A stretch of DNA of 64,000 bases, taken from assembly GCF_016859125.1 (NCBI RefSeq), contig NZ_CP069338.1, forward strand, positions 9,489,501-9,553,500, read 5' to 3'. Positions 38,577-47,102 of this stretch are shown here, piece after piece (within the stretch, counting starts at the first letter, position 1; every line of letters starts with the position of its first letter). A model generated the notes under the pieces. That model was not told where the DNA came from and did not search any database. It saw only the letters and a list, made by a program, of their open reading frames with translations. Origin of the DNA: Archangium violaceum (GTDB lineage Bacteria; Myxococcota; Myxococcia; Myxococcales; Myxococcaceae). The translations under genes and the position numbers were made by a program.

Positions 38577-40277
38577 CTAGCCCGGATTATTCACCAGGGT
38601 AGAGGAGAAGGAGGGCGGTTGCGGGCGTAACGCCCTGATTTAGCTTGGGTTTATCCAGAACTCAGGCCGACTCGGAAGCGCCCGCCCGTATGACGCACTG
38701 TACTCCAGCCGTCCTCCACTTCCACCCCACTCTTCCGGTTCAGCTCACGTGCGACGCGCCCCACACCTCCAGCGATGGGGGAGCGCTGTTGCTGAGGCTG
38801 ATGGACGAGCGTTTGGGGCTCACGCAGAAGCTGGCCGCCTGCATTCCTGACGCACGCGACCCGGCGCGGGTGGTGCACTCGCGTCTGGAGCAGGTGCGCC
38901 AGCGCGTCTACCAGATGGCCCTGGGCTACGAAGACTGCAACGACGCGCACGCCCTGCGTCATGACCCGGCCCTCCAGGTGGCATGCGACCTGATGCCGCA
39001 CAGCGGCTCGCCCCTGTCCTCGCAGCCCACGCTCTGCCGCCTGGAGAACGCCGTGGACGGGCGCAGCGTGCGCAAGCTGCTGGGCGTCCTGGAGCAGCAT
39101 TACCTCGACTCCTTCACCTCGCCCCCCGAGGTGGTGGTGCTCGACATCGACAGCACGGACGACCCCACGCACGGCCAGCAGCAGCTCTCGCTCTTCCACG
39201 GCTTCTACGACACCCACATGTACCATCCGCTGCTGGTGTTCGACGGCACCACGGGCCAGCTCGTCACCGCCATTTTGAGGCCGGGCACCGCCCATGCCGC
39301 ACGAGGAGCCGCCGGAGTGCTGCGCCGGCTGATTGTCGCTCTCAAGCAGCGCTTCCCCAACGTACGGGTGGTGGTGCGCGGCGACTCGGGCTTCGCCATG
39401 CCGCGCGTCATGCGAATGCTCGAGGAGCTCAACGAGCAGCTGGGCGACATCGACTACCTGCTGGGACTGGCGCGCAATCCCGTCCTCCAGCGCAGGGGCG
39501 AGGCTGTCATGGCCGCCGCCAACGAGCAGTACGCTCAGGGCCGCCCCTACGTGCGCCACTTCGGCGCCTTCTCTTACGCCGCCGAGTCCTGGCCCCACGA
39601 GCGCCACGTGGTGATGAAGGCCGAGGTGAGCGCCAAGGGTGAAAACCCGCGCTTCGTCGTCACCTCGCTGCAAGGCTTCCCGCCCGAGCTGCTCTACGAC
39701 GCCTACTGCGAGCGCGGGCAGTGCGAGAATTACATAAAGGACTTGAAGAACGCCCTGCTGGCCGACCGGCTGAGTTGCTCCAGCTTCTGGGCCAACTTCC
39801 TGCGCTTGCTGCTTCACGCGGCGGCCTACGTGTTGATGCATGCGCTGCGCACCGAGGCGGGCCGACAGGCTCCCGCCCTGGCCACGGTGCAGATGGACAC
39901 GCTGCGGCTGAGCCTGTTGAAGGTGGCGGCCCACGTGACACGCTCGGCGCGTCGGCTGTGGGTGCGCTTGCCGACGTCCTTCCCGCTGGCTGCCGTCTTC
40001 ATGGCCCTGGCCGGCTCGCTGAGCTGGGTGCCCTCGTGAGCTGACTCGCGGTGCACACCCCGCTGCTCCTGCTTCGACCACCTGGCCGACACGGCCGAGG
40101 TGCGTCTGGTGCTGCGCGCGAGTCACTGGCATCCAACCCCACGGGTTTCACGCCCCTTTGCCAACCTGAATTCCGCTCACCTGACAGATGGGGGCAACGA
40201 GTCAGATCGTGCCCCCTGGGTCTGCGCACGGCCCCTTCGCGGCTTCTCGCCAGGCCCTGGTGAATAATCCGGGCTAG
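38577..40277 (+). mobile_element. IS1380-family element with 19-bp inverted repeats
   Basis: Perfect 19-bp inverted repeats (CCCGGATTATTCACCAGGG at 38581-38599 and complement at 40255-40273) are flanked by CTAG on both sides (38577-38580, 40274-40277), read as a 4-bp target duplication. The element of 1693 bp carries one intact transposase. It lies in the gap between the unknown gene and the kinase gene, 11 bp ahead of the kinase ATG, so it may have removed or replaced the kinase promoter. Confidence 0.88.
38690..40039 (+). CDS. IS1380-family transposase
   Basis: An intact 449-residue DDE transposase. Family features are the first Asp in VVVLDIDSTDDPTHG, HGFYDTHMYHPLLVFDG, the second Asp in VVRGDSGFAMP, and the Glu in YCERGQCENYIKDLKN. 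ATG 38690 gives the usual N-terminus; the frame opens at 38645. Confidence 0.9.
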   Translation: MTHCTPAVLHFHPTLPVQLTCDAPHTSSDGGALLLRLMDERLGLTQKLAACIPDARDPARVVHSRLEQVRQRVYQMALGYEDCNDAHALRHDPALQVACDLMPHSGSPLSSQPTLCRLENAVDGRSVRKLLGVLEQHYLDSFTSPPEVVVLDIDSTDDPTHGQQQLSLFHGFYDTHMYHPLLVFDGTTGQLVTAILRPGTAHAARGAAGVLRRLIVALKQRFPNVRVVVRGDSGFAMPRVMRMLEELNEQLGDIDYLLGLARNPVLQRRGEAVMAAANEQYAQGRPYVRHFGAFSYAAESWPHERHVVMKAEVSAKGENPRFVVTSLQGFPPELLYDAYCERGQCENYIKDLKNALLADRLSCSSFWANFLRLLLHAAAYVLMHALRTEAGRQAPALATVQMDTLRLSLLKVAAHVTRSARRLWVRLPTSFPLAAVFMALAGSLSWVPS

Positions 40278-40287
40278 CGTGGGCGCC

Positions 40288-42123
40288 ATGAACGAGCGGG
40301 ACATGCCGGACCTGCTGCCCGGCACGAGCGTCAACGGCGCGATCATCGAAGAGCTGGTGGATAGAGGGGGCTACGGCACCGTGTACCGGGCACGGGACAA
40401 GCTGTCTGGCACCCTGTTGGCCCTCAAGTTCGTCCCGCTCCACCGGGCCAAGCAGTGGGCCGAGCGCGAGGGCACCCTCGCCATGTACTTCCAGCACAAG
40501 AACCTCGTGCGGCAGGTGGGCTTCAGCTACTGGCCGCCCGTGCTGCCCGAGTTCTTCTGCTTGAAGATGCTCTACGTCGAGGGCCGCACGCTCGACGTGT
40601 GGGCCTGGGAAGAGAACCCCGACACGCTGGCCGTGGTGGGCAAGATGGTGGGTGTGGCGCGGGGGCTGGCCGTGGTGCATGACGAGAACGTCGTCCACCG
40701 CGACGTGAAGGAGGCCAACATCATCGTGCGCGACAGCGACGGGGAGCCGGTGCTGTTGGACTTCGGGGCCGCCAAGCGTGAGGGACAGGCCACCATCACC
40801 GAGGGCATGTTCCCCCCGGGTACGCCCAACTACCGCAGCCCCGAGGCGTGGCGCTTCGGCCTGGAGCACTGGAACGAGCGGAAAGTCACCTACCGGCCCG
40901 GGAAGGCGGACGACCAATACGCCCTGGGCGTGGTGCTCTACCGGCTGCTCACCCGTCGTTTCCCCTTCGAGGTGGCGTGGGATGACGAGGCATCGGTGAA
41001 TGCAGTCATCAACAAGGAGCCCCTGCCGCCGCACATCGTCAACCCCAACGTGCCGCAGGTGGTGAGTGACCTGTGCATGAAGCTGTTGGAGAAGAAGCCG
41101 GAGAAGCGTTACCCGAACGTCCTGGAGCTGGGGAAGGAGCTGACGCACCTGCTGGCCCGTGCGGATGCTTCCTGGCGGGTGCCCCTGCATGACGGTCCCC
41201 GTCTACCGAGGAGAGGGCGCCGGGTAGCCGCAGCACGGAAGGAGAAGCCCGAGGCAGCCGCGCCACCCGTGGAGCCCACCCCGGCGACACCGACTCCGGC
41301 AACGGTGGCGGACGTGCCCATGCAGGCCATGGCGCTCCATGCGTTTCGGCGTGCGTTGGTGTGGATGGCCGTGCTGGTGGGCGCGGCCCTGGTGGGGTGG
41401 TGGCTCGCGCAGCGGTGGAAGCCCGCGCCCCCACCCGTGGCGTTGTCCTCCCCCTCCCAGACGTTGAAGTCTCTTCTCGGTCAGGAAGTGGCGCCCTCGT
41501 GGCCGCCGCCGGAAGCTGAACAGGCCGCAGCTCCGCCCCCGGCGAAGCAAACCCCTGCGGTCGTCGCCTCGCTGGTGACGCGACCCAAGGACGACGCCTT
41601 GAAGAAGCAGCAGGCCCCCAGCCCCCAGGGGGACACGAAGCAGAAGGGGGCCCTTTCTCCCGTGGCCAAGTGGTGTGTCGGCGCCGCCGCTGCCGCCAAC
41701 ATGGCCTGTCCCGGTGCCCAGGTACGTCCAGGCCCCGAGGCCGAGGCGTGCCCAACAGGCGCCGTCAAGACCATGACCGACACGCTCGGCATCGACATTG
41801 GGAACAAGGTTGACGTGGACTTCCCCCATGTGGGCCTCCAGCCCCAGCCCGTCTCCGTGCGCGAGGGCTTCACCTCGGTGGAGACCAGCCGCACGTGGGG
41901 AAAACTGCCGGGGGGGACCATCCTCCACGGACGCCTCTACTTCGGGGAAGGTCGCGTCTATGGCCGGTTCACCGAAGCCAAGACGCCCACGGGGGACACG
42001 TACAAGGTCTGCCTGGAGATATGGGAGAAGGGGCGCGGTGCCGAGATGGAGCCGGACGGGGGAGCGAACACCGCCAAGGTCTTCTCCCTCGTAGCCGTGA
42101 AGGCGGTGGATCGCTTCGAGTAG
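40288..42123 (+). CDS. Membrane-anchored Ser/Thr protein kinase
   Basis: A 611-residue eukaryotic-type kinase. The catalytic domain (residues ~15-290) has GGYGTVYRARD, ALKFVPL with the ATP-binding Lys, VVHRDVKEANI, LLDFGAAK and GTPNYRSPEAW, so it appears active. A Pro/Ala linker leads to one membrane segment (VWMAVLVGAALVGWWLA, ~356-373). Outside the membrane a ~230-residue region of unknown fold carries four Cys and ends in a beta-rich part. Kinases of this layout occur next to DUF2381 genes in myxobacteria. The gene starts 11 bp after the IS1380 end; GTG 40279 is an alternative start. Confidence 0.88.
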   Translation: MNERDMPDLLPGTSVNGAIIEELVDRGGYGTVYRARDKLSGTLLALKFVPLHRAKQWAEREGTLAMYFQHKNLVRQVGFSYWPPVLPEFFCLKMLYVEGRTLDVWAWEENPDTLAVVGKMVGVARGLAVVHDENVVHRDVKEANIIVRDSDGEPVLLDFGAAKREGQATITEGMFPPGTPNYRSPEAWRFGLEHWNERKVTYRPGKADDQYALGVVLYRLLTRRFPFEVAWDDEASVNAVINKEPLPPHIVNPNVPQVVSDLCMKLLEKKPEKRYPNVLELGKELTHLLARADASWRVPLHDGPRLPRRGRRVAAARKEKPEAAAPPVEPTPATPTPATVADVPMQAMALHAFRRALVWMAVLVGAALVGWWLAQRWKPAPPPVALSSPSQTLKSLLGQEVAPSWPPPEAEQAAAPPPAKQTPAVVASLVTRPKDDALKKQQAPSPQGDTKQKGALSPVAKWCVGAAAAANMACPGAQVRPGPEAEACPTGAVKTMTDTLGIDIGNKVDVDFPHVGLQPQPVSVREGFTSVETSRTWGKLPGGTILHGRLYFGEGRVYGRFTEAKTPTGDTYKVCLEIWEKGRGAEMEPDGGANTAKVFSLVAVKAVDRFE

Positions 42124-42240
42124 GAGCATCCTAGCGGTTGGTGGGCTGCAAGCTGGACGCGGCCCACGCACTACCAGGGGGGAAGGTGTGGTAGAGGCCA
42201 CGTCTCCGGTCTCTTCCCCCTTGCGTGAGGTCCCCGCCCC

Positions 42241-43179
42241 GTGTCCGTCTTGTCCCCCGCCGCCCTCGTGGCGCTGGTGCTCCTCGCGGGGGCCAGCGCC
42301 ATCGCCCAGCCGCGTCTCCCGGACTGTGAGGCGTCACCGTCCCGCGTGGAGCTGCCAGCGGAGCCCACCGGCAAGGTGCAGGAGGTGTGCATCAGCCCGG
42401 AGCTGCCCATCACCTTCCGCTTCGATTCGCTGCTGGTGCCGGGCTCGCTGGAACTGCAAGAGCGCGAGCGTTTCGAGGACGTGGCCCCAGGGACGCGGAG
42501 CTTCACCCTCCATCCCCCGGCGGACCTCCAGACCGGGGAGCGGTTCAAGGTGACGGTACGCTTCGCGGATGGTGCGGCCCCGACGAGCGCCACCTTCATG
42601 CTGGTGGGACACCCCGCGCTCGGGACACGACAGGTAAACGTGTTCCGCCACAAGCGCACCGTCGAGGACTACCAGAAGGAAACCCAAGAGGAGCGCAAGA
42701 AGTCCCAGCAGCTCGGCCTGGAACTGGAGCGGATGCGGCTGGAGAAGGGGCCGAGCGGCCTCACGGGACTGATCGCCAGCGGATTGATGGTGGACGACCA
42801 GGGCGTGAAGGCCGAGGACATTACGAAGGGCATCACCCGGCCCGCGAGTAACGCCCTCGCTATTCGCCGTGTCCTCAGCTACCGCGGCACCACACGCGAG
42901 GAGAACGTGGTGCGGGTGGCCGTGGCCGTGGAGCTGGTGAACCCGGGCACGCAGCCCTGGGCGTTCGCGGATGCGGCGCTGGTGAGCAAGGGCCAAGAGC
43001 CCAAGCCGATGAAGGTGGGCTGGCAGCCCTCGCCCGTCCCGCCGAACCCAAAGGAGCCGGGTGTGGTCGTGGTGGACTTCGAGCTGACGGCCCGGGAAGC
43101 CCAAGGCCCCTTCACCTTGAAGCTGTGGGACGAGAGCGGGATGCGGCTCGTCACCATCGGCAACGTGACCTTCCCCTGA
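42241..43179 (+). CDS. DUF2381 (TIGR02268-type) myxobacterial protein
   Basis: The 312-residue exported protein begins at GTG 42241 with a signal peptide (to ASAIAQ). It contains the myxobacterial paralogous family pattern: an N-terminal beta domain (CISPELPITFRFDS), a coiled coil (EDYQKETQEERKKSQQLGLELE) and a C-terminal beta domain (EPGVVVVDFELTAREAQGPFTL). Function is not known. Members are often found beside a Ser/Thr kinase, as here, and may act as its extracytoplasmic partner. Confidence 0.8.
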   Translation: MSVLSPAALVALVLLAGASAIAQPRLPDCEASPSRVELPAEPTGKVQEVCISPELPITFRFDSLLVPGSLELQERERFEDVAPGTRSFTLHPPADLQTGERFKVTVRFADGAAPTSATFMLVGHPALGTRQVNVFRHKRTVEDYQKETQEERKKSQQLGLELERMRLEKGPSGLTGLIASGLMVDDQGVKAEDITKGITRPASNALAIRRVLSYRGTTREENVVRVAVAVELVNPGTQPWAFADAALVSKGQEPKPMKVGWQPSPVPPNPKEPGVVVVDFELTAREAQGPFTLKLWDESGMRLVTIGNVTFP

Positions 43180-43268
43180 CCCCTGGCGCTTCGGCGTATG
43201 TCAGACTCATCGGGTATTCCCTCGGACTGGCAACCCATCAGGGGTGGCCATCACCACGGGGAATTCCC

Positions 43269-43937
43269 ATGAAGCTGGCCGGAACGGTGGTGCTGGTGGT
43301 GCTCCTCTCCGGATGTGCGACAACCCAGAGAGCGGACGGCCCTGGAACGGGCGGATCTGGTCCTTCACCCTCACCGGGGGCCAAACCCGCCGTGAAGAAG
43401 GAACTCCCCTGGTTGAACGTGCCGGGCGGACGGATGAAGACGACCCTCTTCTACGGTCCCTGGCAGTGCCGCCGGGAGTTCATGAACCAGTGCCAGACGG
43501 AGTGCGGCGCGAGCTACAAGCTCAAGGGCTGCATGTGGCTGGCCGATCTCAAGTTCGACTGGGAGGGAAGCCTCGTCGTCTTGCCCGTCCCTGTGAAGGC
43601 CGGAAGCCGCTACGGCATCTATCACTGCTGCTGCAACTACACCGAGCTGTCGAAGGAGGACACACGCGCCGCTCGCAAGAAGTGGGAGGGGAAGAGGGAG
43701 TCCTTCCGGCGGGGTTGGAGCGAGAAGTTCGGAACGTGGCCGGAGAAAGGTGACGTGTCCTGGCCAGGGCACCACGTCCGGGATCTCAAGCACGGGGGGG
43801 ATCCGGTTGACCCCAACAACATCATCCCCGCCGAGCCTGATGTTCACGAGGTCTTCAACGAGCAGTACCCCGCTTGCTACGACGGCAAATCTCCCTGGAA
43901 TACAGTGGGCCCCGACTTGCCCTACACGGACAACTGA
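43269..43937 (+). CDS. Lipoprotein toxin candidate with GHH motif (SitA-like layout)
   Basis: The 222-residue protein has a lipoprotein signal (VVLLSGC) and a Gly/Ser/Pro linker. A Cys-rich middle part (CRREFMNQCQTECGASYKLKGC, then YHCCCN) follows. The C-terminus carries WPGHHVRDLKHGGDP and later YPACYDG, which resemble GHH-type HNH nuclease toxins of polymorphic systems. It is followed after 2 bases by a SUKH immunity gene. Lipoprotein plus nuclease tip plus immunity gene on a prophage-like element is the layout of the Myxococcus SitA/SitI toxins passed on by outer membrane exchange. The toxin role is inferred, not shown. Confidence 0.6.
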   Translation: MKLAGTVVLVVLLSGCATTQRADGPGTGGSGPSPSPGAKPAVKKELPWLNVPGGRMKTTLFYGPWQCRREFMNQCQTECGASYKLKGCMWLADLKFDWEGSLVVLPVPVKAGSRYGIYHCCCNYTELSKEDTRAARKKWEGKRESFRRGWSEKFGTWPEKGDVSWPGHHVRDLKHGGDPVDPNNIIPAEPDVHEVFNEQYPACYDGKSPWNTVGPDLPYTDN

Positions 43938-43939
43938 CG

Positions 43940-44416
43940 ATGGCCACGCCCCTTAGCAGCTTGCTCGAAGAGGTCTCCCGTGCGCACTTCCCCCATCCCC
44001 CCGCCACACCCGAGGAGATCGAGGAGTTCGAGCAGCGGGTGGGCTGGCGGCTGGACCCTGACCTCCGGGCCTTCTACCTGCACTGCAACGGGGCGGAGCT
44101 GTTCAAGCGGCTGCCGGATGCCCCCTACCGCATCCTTCCCCTGTCGAAGATCGTCCGGGCGCGGGTCGCCATCTTCGGGAAGAAGAACGATGACGACGCT
44201 CACGGCCCTGCTTCGATGTGGGCCATCTGCGACGTGCAGGATGGCAACTACCTGTTGGTGGATGTGGCCCGGCAGGAGAATGGCCGCTACCCCGTCATCG
44301 ACGGCTGGCACGAGGCGTGGCCGGACCCAAAGTATTGTGACCAGATCGCCAGTTCCTTCTCGGACTTCTTGGAGCGGGCCCTGCGTGAGGGCCAAGCCTA
44401 CTGGCTGAACGATTGA
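43940..44416 (+). CDS. SUKH (SMI1/KNR4) immunity protein
   Basis: A 158-residue protein with the SUKH pattern: HPPATPEEIEEFEQRVGWRLDPDLRAFYLHCNGAEL in the N-terminal half and SFSDFLERAL near the end. SUKH proteins neutralise nuclease toxins encoded upstream. It follows the lipoprotein gene by two bases, which supports a toxin-immunity pair. Confidence 0.82.
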   Translation: MATPLSSLLEEVSRAHFPHPPATPEEIEEFEQRVGWRLDPDLRAFYLHCNGAELFKRLPDAPYRILPLSKIVRARVAIFGKKNDDDAHGPASMWAICDVQDGNYLLVDVARQENGRYPVIDGWHEAWPDPKYCDQIASSFSDFLERALREGQAYWLND

Positions 44417-44539
44417 GCCCGGCTGACTCCGAGCCCCACCGGAGGGTAGATGTCGCCTCCGGGGTTGTTGAGTAGACAAGAGTCTGGCCTCGGCTGCGGG
44501 GCCACAGCCTGCTATGCCCCAAGAGGATGGAGGACCGAC

Positions 44540-45448
44540 GTGCCTGACTACACGAACGACGCCCGCTTTCAGGAGATGCAGTTCCTCGCTCGGCTTGAGC
44601 AGAGCCGCACAGTCACCGTGAGCTACCCTCGCGGCGTCTTGGGTGTTGTTGAACAAAGCAGGGAACGACAGATGGTCCTATCGCTCATCCTGCGCGGGAT
44701 GCTCAATGGACCGGACAGCCGGACAACGCTTTATTCGGTCAAGTACCCCAGGCCGCTCCACGAATCGCTTGCCGCGACCTTGGAGAACCAGGAGCGCTAT
44801 GAGAGGGCACATCTCATCGAGTCTCTTCTGGGCGGCAGCGAAGTACCCTTGGAGATGGGGCACATGGGGCGCTTGCGTCTCTACGAGCTTCAGGACCAGC
44901 TGAAGGCGACGCGCCAACGGGAGATGTTCGGCATCCTCTTCGACGGACGGCACGTTGAGCGTGATCTGGCGATGGCCATCCTGAACAGCAGCCCCGAGGC
45001 GCCTGTTTCTCTCGCCTACCTCGACATGAACGGCCTCAAGGCCTTCAACGAGGACGGCGACCACGCCACAGGTGACGACGCCATCAAGACATTCTTCCAT
45101 GCGGTGGAGAAGGGGGTCTCGGGCGCGGGAGACGCCTACCGCGTGGGCGGCGACGAAGTGGTGGTCATCATGCCCGGGACGCCGCTGGTGGAGGCTCGGC
45201 AGCGCATGCGCTCAGTTTTGGTGTCGCTCGCCGGAGAGGCGATCAGCGTGAAGGGGGAGCCTCGGAAGCTGTCGTCGGCTTGTGGGTTGGTGACGATAAC
45301 CAGCCCACAAGCAAAGCCCCATGAGGAGAAAGTGCGTGCTGACCACCTTCAGAAGGAGGCCAAGGCCGCCTCCAAGCTCGGGGATGGACGCAGGTGCTGC
45401 GCTCTGAGGGTTGAAGACGAGGCGAAACCGGTGGTCATCGAAGTCTGA
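44540..45448 (+). CDS. GGDEF-domain protein with GGDEV active site
   Basis: Residues ~150-295 show the nucleotidyl cyclase fold: SLAYLDMNGLKAFNEDGDHATGDDAI, then YRVGGDEVVVIMPGT, so the signature is GGDEV. The first ~150 residues are a soluble, helical region without a known sensor domain; no RxxD inhibitory site is evident. GTG 44540 is preceded by GGAGG at a good distance. Product could be c-di-GMP or, as in some delta-proteobacteria, cGAMP. It is the last gene of element A, just inside the right end. Confidence 0.65.
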   Translation: MPDYTNDARFQEMQFLARLEQSRTVTVSYPRGVLGVVEQSRERQMVLSLILRGMLNGPDSRTTLYSVKYPRPLHESLAATLENQERYERAHLIESLLGGSEVPLEMGHMGRLRLYELQDQLKATRQREMFGILFDGRHVERDLAMAILNSSPEAPVSLAYLDMNGLKAFNEDGDHATGDDAIKTFFHAVEKGVSGAGDAYRVGGDEVVVIMPGTPLVEARQRMRSVLVSLAGEAISVKGEPRKLSSACGLVTITSPQAKPHEEKVRADHLQKEAKAASKLGDGRRCCALRVEDEAKPVVIEV

Positions 45449-45668
45449 CGACACCCGGGGGTCGAGTGAGCAGGGAGTGCGCCCATCCGCACGGCCCGTG
45501 CAATGGAGCCGCCCGAGTCAGCATGGGGTGGGAAGTACCCTTGGAGTACACACCAACCCATGCTGCCCGTACTCTCGCCTGGACCCCGTCACTCACCCCT
45601 CCCAACCCAACGCCCCTGTTTCCGTCTCCAAAATGTCTCCAGGGCGGGAGGGGACTCCGAGGAACAGG

Positions 45669-45691
45669 TGGGACAGCCGGGGACTGGCCCG
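45669..45691 (+). repeat. 23-bp right-end repeat, copy 1
   Basis: The 23 bases from TGGGACAGCC to GGCCCG recur exactly at 51165-51187, again just ahead of the terminator/integrase junction sequence. GGACTC follows one base later in both. It probably marks the right end shared by elements A and B. Confidence 0.65.
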
Positions 45692-45766
45692 TGGACTCGA
45701 AGTGCCCGGATTCACTCGCGATTCCTCGAAAGGCGTGTGCCGTCGCGGGTTTAGGGCCCCCCTCGT

Positions 45767-45797
45767 CCACGGGTTCAAGTCCCGTACTCCTCGCCAA
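45767..45797 (+). repeat. attR: second copy of the 31-bp tRNA-Asp 3' end
   Basis: Identical to 35990-36020. Here only the tRNA 3' part is present, without the acceptor 5' strand or anticodon arm, so this is an attachment-site copy and not a tRNA gene. Confidence 0.85.
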
Positions 45798-45841
45798 TAG
45801 AAGGGCCCGGAATCGCAAGGTTCCGGGCCCTTCGTCTTTTC

Positions 45842-45932
45842 TCACCCGCCTGTCATTCCCTGCGTCGCGGAGCCCGTCTCCAGGAAACTGGGCGCCCGCC
45901 GTGTCCAGCAGACTGATGGCCGCGTCCTTCGC
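45842..45932 (-). pseudogene. Integrase 3' remnant (element B)
   Basis: The bases match the 3' end of the element-A integrase gene (36065 onward), including the stop codon. An 11-base deletion between two CTCCAG repeats puts it out of frame, and similarity ends at about 45932. The rest of the gene is gone. Confidence 0.75.
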
Positions 45933-45939
45933 CCTGTGG

Positions 45940-46185
45940 GACTTTGTCCAACCCTCAAGCGTAGATCCAGACTCCCTCCGGGAGCCGTGCTCAGACTCCC
46001 ACAAGAGCGGACGGACCCTGCCCATGCTTCGAATCCCCAAGGAACAGCGTGACGCCTTCCTCCTGCATGACGAGAAGGTCAGGGCGCCGAATCCCACCTA
46101 TCGAAGCTGCAGGATGCGCTGAAGTCGGACCTGGCGCAGGCGGCGGTGGATATCGCGGGAATCGTGGACCCTATGCCCATCTCGG
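45940..46185 (+). pseudogene. Toxin gene, 5' fragment before the IS21-like element
   Basis: Reading from 45940 gives a continuous frame without its own start (SLREPCSDSHKSGRTLPMLR, IPKEQRDAFLLHDEKV). After an indel near 46083 it continues as AESHLSKLQDALKSDLAQAA, VDIAGIVDPMPIS. The latter is the pre-toxin pattern of large polymorphic toxins (xDIAGIVDPxPISD). The frame breaks at 46185 where the IS21-like element starts and resumes at 49176. The 5' end was lost when the integrase stub was joined here. Confidence 0.6.
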
Positions 46186-46337
46186 TGTCGCTGAACATGA
46201 AGAAGCGCGGGAAAATGAACCAGCCGGTTTGGGGGCGAGGAGCGGCGGGGCTCGCGCTCCGAGGAGGCCCGCACCGCAGTTGGGGGCGGGCCGGAGCGGA
46301 GCCACAGGGGGACTGGGGGATGTAGTCCCCCAGGGCG

Positions 46338-47102
46338 TCAGCCGGAGCGGCGGGAGCGGCGAGACTCCAGAGAGGCTTCGGCTTCGCGGCGGCGGTAGCT
46401 GTCGCCCTCTATGGAGACGATGTCGCAGTGGTGGATGACGCGGTCGATGAGGGCGGTGGCGCAGCTGGCGTTGGGGAAGATGGTAGGCCAGTCGCTGAAG
46501 GCCTGATTGGTGGTGAGGACGAGGCTGCGTTTCTCATAGCGCAAGTTGACGAGTTGGAAGAGCAGGTCGGCGTTGCGCGCGTCGTAGGAGAGGTAGCCCA
46601 GCTCGTCGATGATGAGCAGGCCCACGCGAGCGTAGTGGCGCAGGCGGGACTCCAAGGCGCGGGAAGAGTCGCGCGAGCCGAGGTCGAGTAGCAGCTGGGA
46701 GGCGGTGGTGAAGAGGACGGAGTGGCCGGAGCGCAGGGCCTCGTGAGCGAGGTTCTGGGCAATCATCGTCTTGCCCAGGCCCTGGGCGGCGAGCAGCACC
46801 ACGTTGCGAGCGTCCTGGAGGAAGTCCAGACGCAGCAGGCTCTCCACCAGGGGCCTGTCTATGGACTTGGGCCAGCTCCAGTCGAAGTCGGCCATGGGCT
46901 TGAAGCGGCCCAGGCGGCTGCGCAGGGTGCGGCGCTCCAGGGAGCGGCGGGCGCGCTCGTCGGACTCCAGTTGGACAATCTGCTCCAGCAGCTGGGTGGG
47001 AGAGAGGCGGGCCTTGGTGGCGCGAGCGACGAGGTCATCGAGCTCGGCGCTGGTGCGGTGCAGGCCGAGCCCGGAGAGGGAATGAGCCAGGGAGGAAGTC
47101 AC
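46338..47102 (-). CDS. istB: IstB-like ATPase of the IS21-type element
   Basis: A 254-residue AAA+ helper of transposition. Walker A is present as LLAAQGLGKTMIA, Walker B as LLIIDELGYL, and sensor I as LVLTTNQAFSDW. GTG 47102 overlaps the end of istA (GTGA), as usual in this family, and AAAGGACT precedes it. It seems intact. Confidence 0.9.
   Translation of the reverse strand: MTSSLAHSLSGLGLHRTSAELDDLVARATKARLSPTQLLEQIVQLESDERARRSLERRTLRSRLGRFKPMADFDWSWPKSIDRPLVESLLRLDFLQDARNVVLLAAQGLGKTMIAQNLAHEALRSGHSVLFTTASQLLLDLGSRDSSRALESRLRHYARVGLLIIDELGYLSYDARNADLLFQLVNLRYEKRSLVLTTNQAFSDWPTIFPNASCATALIDRVIHHCDIVSIEGDSYRRREAEASLESRRSRRSG

Larger units (their letters stand above)
36021..45797. mobile_element. 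Integrative element A in tRNA-Asp
   Basis: The element of ~9.8 kb is bounded by 31-bp direct repeats. It has integrase and excisionase-like genes at the left end, read toward the tRNA. An unknown gene and an inserted IS1380-family element follow. The cargo (40288-45448) is all on the plus strand: kinase, DUF2381 protein, lipoprotein toxin candidate, SUKH immunity protein and GGDEV protein. Nothing for capsids, conjugation or replication is visible, so it needs help to move or is a satellite or relic. The integrase has an amber codon. Confidence 0.75.

Noticed and set aside
45767..45797. Second tRNA-Asp gene
   Set aside because: Only the T-arm and 3' acceptor strand are present; the upstream bases cannot form the D- or anticodon arm.
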